The notes beneath the pieces were generated by a model. It ran no database searches. It was not told the origin of the DNA and saw only the letters and a program-made list of their open reading frames with translations. 64,000 nt of DNA from Anastrepha obliqua (Eukaryota > Arthropoda > Insecta > Diptera > Tephritidae), in NCBI RefSeq assembly GCF_027943255.1, contig NC_072895.1, forward strand, positions 47,776,001-47,840,000, in the 5' to 3' direction. Below, piece by piece: positions 11,801-23,100 of this stretch (position 1 is its first letter; the number at the start of each line of letters is the position of its first letter). Both the position numbers and the translations under genes were made by a program.

Positions 11801-12779
11801 GCACATTGTAGCCATCCCTGGTAATCAGGGGGGAGCTAGCGTGCAGTTTTGTTTCCTGGACCGCAGCTATCTTGATTCCGAACCGACTCATGAAGTCGAC
11901 TATCTCGTCAATCTTGCTCGTGAGTCCGTTGCAGTTCAGTTGTAAAAGCTTGAAGCTTCGCGGGAGTGTCGTCGTAATTCGGGGGGTGAGGGATGCGTGA
12001 TGTTGTCTGCGTTGGTCCTGCTGTGCGTTCCGCAAAATGGGGAATGGCCTGATGTTGACAGTTGGCCGCGCCACGGGGGGCGGTTGCGGGTGCAGAGCTC
12101 TGCAGCAGGGGGCAACGTAGTCGCGTGTCCACTCACGGGTGGTGTGCAGGCCGGAGCACCTCCTAAAATGACACCAGCCACTGCAGGAATTGCATTGGAC
12201 AGTTGTCATGTTCCGAGGAACGACGGTCTGGCACACGGAGCAGACTGTGCGGGGGATCAAGAGCTGCTGGTTTGTCCCCGCACTGGGGTAGGAGCAGGAG
12301 GGTTGTGGGTTGGAGAGGGAGTTGTGTTGCTCTTGGGGGCTCCTGACCGGTGAGGTGTTGTTAGTGGCGGCAGTGTGATGTGCCGGCACTGAGGGCAGTA
12401 TAGCCGTGGAGGCGGGGACCGCCTGTGAGCGGGAGCAACACGTGGCCACATTCCTTGTGGACCACTCCCTATGTGTCCTAAGGCCTGAGCAGGTCTTAAG
12501 ATGGCACCACCCGTTGCACTGGTTACACCTAACCGAGGTGGAGTTCGGGTGGAGCCGTTTATGGCAAATGCAGCAGTAAAATACTTCAGGTCCGGGGTTG
12601 GGTTCGACGCCAGCCCGGAAGAGAAGTATTCGGAGCAAACTGGCTGCTATGAGTTGCTCCTGTGACGTAAGATTTATGGTAAAATACGGTACACTAGACA
12701 GGGCTAGTATACTGGGGCGGCAGCCCTTGGTCGGGAAAGAAAACCCGAGTAATTCCGGTAACGTAGAACCGGCTGCCAT
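8898..12779 (-). pseudogene. LINE polyprotein: 2A-like motif, zinc fingers, endonuclease, RT
   Basis: The frame opens with Met at 12779. Residues 57-64 are a 2A-like GVEPNPGP. Two related CxxC/WCH zinc-binding modules follow (CNQCNGWCHLKTCSGL and CNSCSGWCHFRRCSGL). The endonuclease shows LQLNCNGL, VQETKL, VGDFNAHHDLW and SDHLPI. The RT shows SYRPITLL, ALDLQKAFDTVSH, QGVPQGGVLSP and SYADDCTIM (near 10000). The C-terminus has a conserved Cys/His block (NICPACEGTPHDTNHLFTCP, about 8990-9050) and ends DELDEDDR with stop 8898-8900. An in-frame TGA at 11512-11514 (after HHDLWH), a one-base frameshift near 11448 and another with a nonsense codon near 9535 make it inactive. Confidence 0.85.
12588..12611 (-). 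other. 2A-like (ribosome-skipping) motif in LINE
   Basis: The codons read GVEPNPGP, preceded by a hydrophobic LLRILLF run. The ExNPGP core is the one needed for 2A-type peptide-bond skipping; the usual Asp before Val is Gly here. Similar sequences are known at the N-termini of some non-LTR retrotransposon proteins. Placement upstream of the zinc fingers would release a leader of about 63 residues. Activity is untested. Confidence 0.65.
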
Positions 12780-12794
12780 GGGAATGATAGCTTT

Positions 12795-14471
12795 GTTATT
12801 ACTTTCGCATGCAAATTTTTCGTTAAGTTAATCGAGCATAGGATAGCGAGCAGAGAAGCGGCGAATAGAAGGTGCCCTTTTTCAGTACGGAACAAGGTAC
12901 ATTGTATCTCTATATATTCTCTCCAGCCACGTTTTCTGGGACTGCCGCAAATGTACACATTTTGAACAATGCCCCGTAGCTTACAATCATAATGAAAACA
13001 TATGAAGTGCGTACTTAGTTACTTTCGACTCATTTAAATTTAACAGCTCGAAGAACGAAAACCAACGCTGACTGCTTTCAGTCACAATTGTTGAAAATGC
13101 AGATTTAAACTGCCACAACTTTTTTTACTTATTGTAAATTCCCCATTGCATTGGTTTTTATTTATACACACATCCAAGTACTTAAATTTTAAAATATTTA
13201 AAATCAACTCAGTGATATTAAATGCCACCCACTAGAAATTCTTACCCAGGAACGCTGGCAGCTCTGTCAGCGTAGTAGTTCACAATAGAATGTTTGACAA
13301 CTCAAAGTGATGTTTGCTATGTTTCTTAATTGCTTTAACTTTGTAATATGTTTAATATAAAATAATAAATCGCTGCTTAAGTAGCTACTTTTACCGTTTA
13401 AAGATTTCCTACGACATGGAAACCGCATATGACGAAATGGGTTCATACTCATTGTAAGAGCATAATGTTAAAAGTAGATTAGTTCTTTCCAGCATAGCAT
13501 AGAAAATGTCACATTAGTCTCTCCAAGTGATATTGTGCGTATGTGCATGATTATGAAAACAAAACTTAACATAGCATTACGTTAATAGATTTCTCAAACA
13601 AAAATAACGAACATATATTTAAAATCCAAAAACTCAAACCCACTAGCACTTGATTAATTAATATTTATGTGCGCACTTGTAATTTCTCAGAGTGTCAATC
13701 GACGAGAGGCTAATCGACCTAGTACGTAGCCATAAAATACTTTACAACAAACACTGTTTAGGATATAGGGGTGCTGAACAAAAGCAGGAAGCATGGTTTG
13801 AAATTAGTGCGCAACTGGGAATTGCCGGTTTGTATATATATTTTTTTGAAATTGTAATGTACCTAATAAAAGTAATTTTTATCATAGCTGAAGACTGCTC
13901 CAAAAGATGGAAGAGTTTACGAGAACGTTATTCCAGAGTACTCAAGCAGGTAGACACGCTGTCCGAAAGCAAAGTGAATGCTACTGTAGATTGGCCATTG
14001 TTTAGTTCACTTTCCTTTCTCAGGAGTTACATAAAACAAAGAACGTATGTTTCAGTTTTTTCAATTTAAATTTAGTGCATATTATTAAAGTCGAATTTTT
14101 AGCTCTCGCCGCTCATTGAACGACAACAATGTTTCCAGTTTCATAGCGAGACGCCCGAAAAGGTTCAAACGCATAAGTGCGGAGAGTAATGAACTTCACG
14201 ACTCATACAATCCCTTAAATGAACTTCGCAGTGACAAAATGGAAATGCCAATAGAGATCGAGGCTATTCAATCGCTTGCTCCAAAAGTGGAAGAAAAAGT
14301 AGTGATAAAAAAAGAAAGTGATGCTGTGCACTCCTTTGGACAAACAGTTGCTGCAATCATATCAGAAATGAGTGAAGCGAAACAAGCAAAAGCGATGCGC
14401 ATCTTATTCGATACTTTAATAACAATTAAAACAGAACCCGAAGAAACTTAAAACAATGTTGTTTAAAGTCT
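12795..14471. repeat. Direct repeat copy B (1.7 kb, contains MADF-BESS gene)
   Basis: Same orientation as 7154-8844 and matching it from GTTATTACTTTCGC to AAAGTCT. Its left end abuts the 5' end of the LINE; its right end continues into sequence absent after copy A, including an AATAAA at about 14662. So copy B carries the original 3' flank and copy A the original 5' flank. Confidence 0.9.
13416..14451 (+). CDS. MADF-BESS domain transcriptional regulator, copy B
   Basis: Exons 13416-13453, 13691-13827, 13888-14044 and 14103-14451 keep every splice site and the full 226-codon frame of copy A. The second Met of copy A (ATG at 8065) is GTG here (13692), so translation must start at 13416; if the true start were the internal Met, this copy would have lost it. 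Other changes by eye are Asp to Glu and Asp to Gly in exon 1, Glu to Lys and Gly to Glu in the MADF region, and His to Arg, Pro to Ser and Thr to Arg at the start of exon 4. The BESS motif is unchanged. It retains about 620 bp of duplicated upstream sequence and then LINE 5' end, so its promoter may be altered. It could be a functional paralogue or a young, relaxed duplicate. Confidence 0.75.
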
Positions 14472-15953
14472 CGTCTATTTGGCTTTGGTCTGAAATTTTA
14501 GTTTATTCATTAATATATTGCTGCGGAGTATTTTATAGATAACATAATGAAGTAGTGCTCCAACTTTCTCCCTAGTCCTGCTGTGATGAGATGATCCTAA
14601 AAATTAGTTTAAAAGTTGAAAATAAGAAATATAAGTATTAAGATATTGAAATAGTATTGTAAATAAATAAGATAAAGTGAGAAACATACAAATTACATAT
14701 TACATGAAAAGGAATTAGCAAATATATGAAAGCTAGCTACAAAAACAGGCGTTTGGGATCGGCGAGCGATGATTCCACTAGACTACCACGAACACATTTT
14801 CTTTTAGCGGATAAACATATTAATTAGATCGACGAAATTAACCTAACACGTTTATGCGGGCCCTTTCCATTATGTCTAATTCATATAATTCGGGTTACTA
14901 TCGAGCCCGGGCCCCTCTAAGAACTCCGGGCCCGGGAGAAAAAGTACCCGATCCCCCCTCTCGCCGGGCCTGTCTGTGATAATAGCAATAATTATAATTT
15001 TAAATATGTGAAAGTGTTGTTAACTAAAATGCAAACATATGATCACAAATCATATACATACATATATTCCTCTTGCGCGCAAAATTTTTTCCAGCACTGG
15101 TTCCAATTTCCGTTTTTGCTTAATTGAGCGATTGAGTCTCATACACTGCTATTCTACTCAACCAAAGAGAGAAGCATACAAATATTTACGCCAACAGGAA
15201 TTGACGAGCAAGCAGCAAAAACTAACATTTGATATCATCTAGAATTTGTTGTCACAGTTGCAGACTGTACCGTTATTAACTAAATCGATGAAATTAACCA
15301 AACAAATTTAATTTAATTAATTGATTCCCTTTTTTGCTATTTATCACTTATATTTATGCTTTTATAATTTAAATATCCGGTTGCTTTGTTGACTACGAGT
15401 AATAATTGCTACAGTGCTACTTTTTATACGATGGCATCACGCTCTGTCACATAATTTCTGCAACAATGGCATCACGCATTCTGTCAGCAAATTTTTGACA
15501 GTCTGATGGTCATCACCAGCTAATCGAACGCAATAAAAGTTTTCACTTTGTTTTCAACGTGAAATTGAAACATCAAGTTATTTGCCGATATATTCAAACA
15601 CGTTCGGCGTGAAATAACTCCTGCAATATTGTAACCGATAGTTAGAAGAGTATCATATATCTAGTAAGTTCTTACCGAGAAAAATTTTCCAGTACGACTT
15701 TGCAACGTCATCTCTCAATAAAATGTCTAAATTGCTCTCCCCTTAATGTTTTTGCACTTTTTTTTGCTTGAACGATCTCTATTTTGTAATAACTTTAAGT
15801 TTGTACAAGTTATTTGCTTCACGAACACTCCTAATTTCAATGCATTCGGTGAACACTGCCCGCTGACAAATGTCATTTTCCGTTTTTGTCAGTTTTCGCT
15901 TCCACGTCGTTCATGACGTTTTGACGTCGCGTGAGTAATCATGCCTGCAAACC
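14472..15953. other. Intergenic region between MADF-BESS copy B and spin
   Basis: AT-rich, no coding region supported. It contains an AATAAA about 210 bp after the copy B stop, a GC-rich palindromic patch at 14906-14936, and two direct repeats of ATGGCATCACG (15431, 15466; period 35) in the kilobase before spin. Confidence 0.6.
14906..14936. repeat. GC-rich inverted repeat
   Basis: CCCGGGCCC (14906-14914) and GGGCCCGGG (14928-14936) flank a 13-base spacer, in a GC-rich island about 100 bp long inside AT-rich DNA. It could form a strong hairpin and may be the end of an unrecognised transposon. Confidence 0.7.
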
Positions 15954-15961
15954 AGTGATAC

Positions 15962-16187
15962 CAAGGTGGATTTAATAAGGTGACAGCATTCACCCAGCTG
16001 AATTTTTCGCCGTAGGTATGGCTTACGTCAAAATGATATGCTTTGTTTGTATGTATTGGTATGTTTACATTCGTATGTTTACATTTGCTTGCTGATTTTG
16101 ACATGATGCTTGCACCAAACGCAACAACAAATACATGTAGGGTTTTACTTATATGTGTTTGCTGTCACCTGTAATAAATTCGCCTTG
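15962..16187. mobile_element. 226-bp MITE (hAT-like)
   Basis: The left terminus begins CAAGGTGGATTTAATAAGG; the right terminus, read inward, begins CAAGGCGAATTTATTACAGG; both then give GTGACAGCA. The element is flanked by identical AGTGATAC at 15954-15961 and 16188-16195. An 8-bp duplication with CAAGG-type ends fits the hAT superfamily (P-type elements also make 8-bp duplications). No coding capacity. Confidence 0.85.
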
Positions 16188-16195
16188 AGTGATAC

Positions 16196-16910
16196 CTAGA
16201 CATTGTTTTAACACGATTAAAATATATATGCCTTTTCAGATATTTAATTTATAAGTAAGCTTGCGGCAATACATATATCCTAGCTCTGTTAAATTATTAC
16301 CATCATAAGTGTCCGATATGAAAGAAAAATATAATTTTTAGTTCGATTTGCAAATGTTCAAATTCAAAACAAGAGCAGTTATTTTAATACCTGTACATGC
16401 AACTCTGTGTAATATTCCAATAATTCTTGGGTAAAATTATTGTACTTTCATGCCGCAGCTGCAGTTTATTTTACACATCTCTCGTGTTTAGTTGGCAATT
16501 TTCTTGTAAAATAACTTTAAGTAACGCCGCTTGCGAGATTTTTTTTAATTGTTTGAAATTCTTGAAATTAATAAAACGGTGTGAAAATTGTTTTAAAATA
16601 AGCTAGTGTCATGCAATAATAAGTTCATCTTGAAAATCTGAAATTATAAATCAAGGCCTTAAATAGGAATCTAAATCCAAAGCAAAAGTTTGCTACATCA
16701 GTGCACATAAAGGAACGTCAAACGAATGTGTGTCGCAAAGACCGCTAAAAAGTGTAGAGCATAGAACGCAAACGAAATCGGAGTTCAATAACATAAATTA
16801 TTTAAGAAAAAAAAAAAAACAGCAGCGCAGATTATAATTGCTGTGGTGTTCGAGTGTGTGCGGTTTCGAATTGAGGCTGTGTTTGGGATTTGTGCATAAA
16901 TTCCACGTGA
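16196..16910 (+). promoter_or_regulatory. spin: Upstream / 5' leader region of spin
   Basis: About 715 bp precede the first spin ATG. The final 200 bp are less AT-rich and include an A-run (about 16807-16820), which is plausible 5' UTR. A perfect E-box CACGTG stands at 16904-16909, one base before the ATG at 16911. No TATA box could be placed with confidence, and a further non-coding first exon upstream cannot be excluded. Confidence 0.4.
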
Positions 16911-17190
16911 ATGTCTTCACAATCGTCGACTCGTTACTTGCCAATAACCACAACAATGGATAACCCCGCTCTTTCAGGGTCCAGTGGTGATGTGGAAGCC
17001 GACAGCAACTCCGTTGAAGCTAGCCTACCCGCCACCTGTTCGTCGCAGCAATTAATGCCTCCTCCATCAGACACGGATAGCGCTGTTTTACAACAGCCAT
17101 CCACCGGAATCACGAAGACACAATGGTTTACGGTGGTTGTGCTCTGCTTTGTTAATCTAATCAACTATATGGATCGCTTTACCATAGCAG
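16911..17190 (+). CDS. spin: spin coding exon 1
   Basis: 280 nt from ATG at 16911 to GCAG|GTATGT at 17190. It encodes the Ser/Thr-rich N-terminus and TM1 (WFTVVVLCFVNLINYMDRF, with Asp88-Arg89). It ends in phase 1 (A-G|GV). The in-frame ATG at 16956 is an alternative start. Confidence 0.9.
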
Positions 17191-20100
17191 GTATGTTCAA
17201 GTTATAAAAGGATGTAAAACGATGGCCATATTAAAGTATATTTATGTAAATAGGACAAAATTCACACTTCAATAGGTTTAAACTGATGGAGGTAGTACAT
17301 ACATAAGTATATATGGTAAAGGTACGTTACCGTCGTTGGTTTCTTTACTGTAACAAACGAATTTGATGAATTAATTTTACATTAAATTACGATTCAATAG
17401 ATGTTAAAATTATAGAAATCTTCTTTCCAAAATACTTGCCTCACATCACTCCTGCCATTCGAAGAGTAAGAGAATATTCGCTCATTTTATATGCATTTGT
17501 ACGCCTCCAGAGCCATCAACCCATTACTCGTTTGAGATATAGTGGACGAGTATATGAATATTGATTATCAAATATTATAATGCAAAAAGAGGCTACATAA
17601 GTTAAAGCGCCAACATGACACATTGGCGGACGAACAGTTGATTTTCACTGCTGTTGCTGTATTTCAAACCGAGTTCACTGTGTCAAGTGCTTAAACGTTT
17701 GCCTATGCACCGACGACACTTATGAGGTAAAGCTTTTTTGATTTCTTCAAATATTACTGCCTATTTGACTATGTGTCTTGCATTTTTGAACATTTACTTC
17801 CGGGATAAAAAAAAAATGCATTGTACGATACTTATGAAGTGAAAACATGCGTTTCCGCTTAGTGATGTGAATAATACATGGATCAACATCCGTCAACGTA
17901 AAACTATTTTAAACTGCAGAAACTAATTAAAAATATGTAGGCAAGCAGTCCACAATTGAAAGAGGCAGAAGAAAGTAGAAAAAGAGTTGTAGTTGTGCAT
18001 GATGGCATGATGCATTTTTTCTATTTTCATGTGTCAAAGCAATGCAAATTTAGTGCATTCGTATTTTTCCTGGGCGCGCCTGGAATCACTAATTAGAGCT
18101 TTTTAAGCTGACGCATAGCTATTTAACAATTCATTCAAAATAAATTAAAATTAATCGCATAAATTTTGACAGTTACATCATATTTTTTTATCAAACATAT
18201 AAATCACAGCAGCCTTATAAATCAGAACGAGCACACAAGAGCAAGCTTATTTTGTTTTCTTTCATTCGTAATCAAGCAGCACTCTTTGATAACACAATTT
18301 CATACATTTAATTGCTATGTGCATAGCAGATGCGTTTTTATTCGGTGTGAGCGGCATTGAAAGTCTCGTGTGTTATCTATAGCCGGGAATTATTATTTTT
18401 TTATCAGCATCCAGCAAGTATCACATCACTTAAGTAAACCTCAGTATGTAGTAAAAATAGCAATATGAAGTATAAAACAGATGGACAATGATTATCACTA
18501 AAGTGAAACTGAAAAAATTGCTTAATATAATATTTTTATGAATATATATTGTTTGTTCAAAGTTATGGCCATGAAGGCGTATATGTTGCTCTGCTTCTGA
18601 ACGAAAAGTGGTAAATTTAAGAAATGTTTTCATAACAAAAATTTACGTACTTGCAAGTTTTTATAATTTTCGTAAAAATTTGTAATTCATTCAATTCCTC
18701 TATATTTGACTTATTTGACTTTTATTAGATTTTAGCTAGTAATATTTTTTGTATACTAACAACTTTATTTATAATTTTCCACCATTTTAGCGTTGCGTAG
18801 CATATATGTATCTATGTATGTATTTATGTTGTTGTTGCTGTTGTTGTAGCAGCATACATAGGGAATGCTGCTGAAAAAACAGCCCGTGGCCGGATATAAA
18901 TTCGGGTTGTTCCGCTAACGTAGACTCTACTGTCGTGAGAACGATTAGATTACATAAAAATTAGAGGATTTCCCATTTGTCAACCGCATTACCAAAACGC
19001 TGACGATTTAATCAAATATTTATTCATACATATAGACTTATGCGTAATATACTTTAAGCAAAATAAAAGTTAGTGCGATACTCACTTTTGCCAACAATAA
19101 CACACAGATCAACAACAATTTTGCGGGCGACTAACTGATAATTTTCAGATTTGTTTGAAATAATGAGCAGTTAATCAATGCTGATAAGCGCTCAATACAA
19201 TTAAATAGTGGCTCTCCAAATATCTCAGGGATTTCTTCAAAGTAGCCGATAAGCAAATAACGCACAATATTGTATATGTATGTATAACACTTTGTCGAGC
19301 AGAGTAAGAGCTGCTACACCCACATTCAAGGCAGCATGCAGTTGAAATAATTGTATAAACAAAATGATATTTCAAAAATACACGCTCCATGAATTGCATC
19401 GAATTTGGGTGCATACTGAGGTTTTATGTATACAATATATATTTATATATAGTATTGTATGTATATATTTTAACGTAAAAGCATTGTGCTATAAATATTT
19501 GTAAATGATTTGCATACATAGCTGTATTCAAACGTTTACATACACCCGTGAACAGCTAATTAGAAACGTCAGTTTGGTTACTTTTATTTTTTTCTGATTT
19601 TTTATCAAGTTAAGTTTTCCATTGATCTACCTATAAACAAAAATGAACTCATTCGTTATATGAAGGAAATGCGCAACACAGTAACGAAATTTTCAAGTCA
19701 CTTGCACTTTTTTATACTAAAATTAAAAGGCTATAAAACAGCGTACCCACATTTTTTGTTTCTGTTCAAAAAAGTTTGGTGAAAATTTGTCGAATTTAAA
19801 TAAATCTTGTATAAAATCGGAAACTTTGATTTATATAATATGATATTTCACATAGATGAGCTATGTTTTTCTAAAAAATTAATGAAAATTAAAAAAAAGA
19901 CAAAAGAAAAGTAGTCAAAATTCTATTATTTTGTCCAAAAGTGTATGTATATACATGTGTATACATATATACATATGTACATAATTTGTATGCAATTAAT
20001 ACAAATAAATTTCAATTGGGAAAACAAAAAAAAAATTCGTGAAAAAACATAAAGTGTTTAAAAACGATGATTTGTGAATTTACGTGAGCGTGAGCAAAAA

Positions 20101-23100
20101 TAACTCACACGCCCATCTCTAATGTTATTTATGAATGGCTCTCTTAACCCTTTTTCAGCGTATTGGCCACGTTTGTCATATTTGAACATGAATCTACTTA
20201 TACATTTAATTTGAGTGAATCATGCCACTTCCACTGCTTGTACTCCCCATGTACTCTGTGTGGGTCAACAAAACAAAAAAGAGAAACTTGTTTTTAGTAT
20301 TTCTCCAACAAAATACGTTTGTTTGTGTTTACTTGCAAGAATGTGGCGTGATGTGCTGTATGCGTTGGCAAATGTGCTACAATACAGACATGCATACATA
20401 CATATATGTAGTGGAGTGTTGGCGCTCACCTCATCATCGATTTTTGTTTTTCACATAACAGCACATTGAATAATAACGTATTTTTAGTTACTTGTGTATG
20501 TATGTATATTTGTTTGTACATATGTACATACGTCATCTTCGTCGTGATAATCAGTAGCATCACCTGATTCCCAAATTCAGCTTACATATAGTTGTAATAA
20601 TATCAAAATAATGAGTAATCCTGAAAACAATTTTATTTTTCAATTTTAAAACCATCTTACATACATACATACGTATGTATGTATATTTATCTAATGCCAA
20701 TATTAACAAAAGTTACTCACGTGCCCGGAAACTTGTACAACGTCTATGCATTCGCATCTTAATAATTTTACTTGGATATCAGCCAAATCGGCTAAAATCC
20801 AGTTGGTTATTGGTGGAAAAATCCAGTTAGTATGCAAAGTGGATGCTTATACATAGACACACGGCGACTATTTTAATTACACCTTTATTTGATATACTGG
20901 AAAAATTACAAACTATTTAGCGTTTATTAAAGTAAAGCTCCACCTACATTTGTAGAATAAATGTATAAGTGTACACTTACCAGTGCCATAGCAGTTGCTT
21001 GTGATCTTTTGTACTCAATCGGATGATTTTTTAGTCGAGAGCTTTTATTATTACCTAATACATATTTCCTATTTATACCGCAATTAAGTAAGTACTATAA
21101 ATTGCTGTAATTATGAAAGGGAGATGTAATAAAATATAATTGACATTTGTTCTACTCTCGGGTGTTGTTTTTTAGCTGCATGAGAACTATCGATACCGAT
21201 AACTGACAAACTCTGTTGACATTTCTGTTCAGTAAGGTTTGTCAAGTCATGGTGATCATAGTTTAACGCTTCCAAATTTTGGAAATTTACCCTAAAAAAA
21301 AACACATCTGTTCGCAAAGTTCATAGAGCACTGGCGGCGTTATAGGTCTTTATTTCTTTCGAAATGAGTAAGGAGCTACCGTTACGGTGAATGGCGAGCG
21401 CTATTGAGCCATGCTGTCTGAATTTTTGTTTCCAAAAATTAATCAGCTAAGCATCGACATTTGGTTCCAACAAGCCGGCGCAACTTGCCGTTGATTTATT
21501 GCAATATTCAAGCCACCATTGACGTCAAATGGGCATACGGTAGTCCAAAATTAGCATGATCGAATGTACTATGTAACTCATAGGCGCGGCGGACATATGG
21601 CGGATGTCATAGTCAAAAAATAAATGCCATAAAATTATCTACCTAAAATTATAATAAAAAAATAAATTCATTCCAACAATATTTCTTTTTTGTATTATAT
21701 TTTTAAGCTCTCAAGCTCTTAAAAAAAACACCATATAATATACAAACAGTTTATTATATGAAAATAATGTGTGCCTTTGTTTATTTATAAATGTATACGT
21801 GCAAAAAAAAACTAATGGGCTTTGTGGAAATTTTCTCCTACTCATTCTGAATAATGGGGCCATTGCTTTAAAGTAGATTTCTAGCCTTCTTATTTTAAAT
21901 TTAGAAGCAGATGTTTCGATCTTACCGTTCCCATGACAGTCGGTGTTACGTTGCCGGAACAACCCGGATTCGTATCCGGCCACCGGCGTTTGAACCCTGG
22001 ATGAGCAATGAGCTTCCAGTCCTCTCGACACCCTCATGAAAAGAAGCAATCACAATCAAAATTTTCTACAATGAAACTCTCAATAATTATATTTGGTCTG
22101 AATTTCAATTCCGATAGTATTCATGCCCCATCCTACCGATTCTGAAATATATAATTTTATAGTTTACAAGTCGGCGGACAAAAAGTAGTCCATTCAATTG
22201 TACTTAGAGCTCAAAAGCGTAACATCAAAATAAGGACAAAGGATTGATTCAGTCTACTTCCCAACATTTTTACTATTATTACTACAATCTTATGTAAACA
22301 TTTAATTGCGAGAAATTAGTCATCATAGATTGGAAACTAAAGCATTTACATATTTCTATCAGATGGATATCGGTCCTCTAAAATCAGATTTGCCGCATAA
22401 TAGACGCACCTTGTTGAAGATGTTATTATTGCCAAGTTGCTGAGATTTAATATTTACGTAGCTATTGCAACTTTAATAAAAGTTCCAAACAAGCCGAAAG
22501 TGCAAATGTGAATTTGTATTTGCAAAGCACATCACACAATAAAAAAACATCTCAGCATACCATATTTATAGGTAAATAAAAAAAAAACCAAAAAATGCTA
22601 AAATGGCCAAACTGCCAAAGGACTATATTGCCAAATGTCATACAAAACTATGAGTGAAAGTGGCCAAAATTAAAAGTAAGTAAAGCAAGCGCCAAGCTGG
22701 CTCAAAACTGAAAGGCATGAATAGAAAAACAAGAGCCAAGTGTGAGGGGTAAGTAATCTGGCAGATAAATAGGTTGCAGAGCAGCGTGACAAGCGCCAAA
22801 ATGTCTGGACCGCAGCGTAGTTGTCTAATAAGAAAAAATAAGAAATCGCTTTTAATCGATTTTTATTTTTCACTGCAGGGAAGTAGGCGCGCATGCTTCG
22901 TAATGTTTTCTTGTTCTTGTTTTTTTTTTTGTTGCTAAAACTTTTGCAGCACACTCTAAGCGTGTGTGTATGTATGCGACAAAGCAGTTATTGGAGGTGG
23001 GCACGTGAGTCAATTTTCCTCATTTTCACGCACGCTCTCAGAAGCCTCAAGTTTTTAATAGAGGTTCACAAAGAAGGCACACACGTTCATATAGAAAATT

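Larger units (their letters stand above)
8845..12794 (-). mobile_element. Decayed near-full-length non-LTR retrotransposon (CR1/jockey-like)
   Basis: A 3.95-kb element on the minus strand. Its 5' end lies at about 12794, one base from the start of repeat copy B, and its 3' end is a (CAA)n tail (plus strand GTTGTTGTTG..., 8845-8866) abutting repeat copy A. It encodes a single protein with N-terminal zinc fingers, an AP-type endonuclease and a reverse transcriptase, with no RNase H. A second, more decayed copy of the same family lies at 37810-38737. The clade name is tentative. The sharp ends matching both repeat ends are discussed as a finding. Confidence 0.85.

Noticed and set aside
13692..13694. 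GTG in place of ATG, as proof that MADF-BESS copy B is dead
   Set aside because: An upstream exon splices in frame before this codon in both copies, so the internal Met may not be the start.
7154..14471. Duplication by crossing-over between two flanking LINE copies
   Set aside because: No LINE sequence is found outside repeat A or repeat B; only the middle copy exists.
18780..18860. CRISPR-like or satellite array
   Set aside because: Only GTT simple repeats; this is a fly nuclear genome with no array structure.
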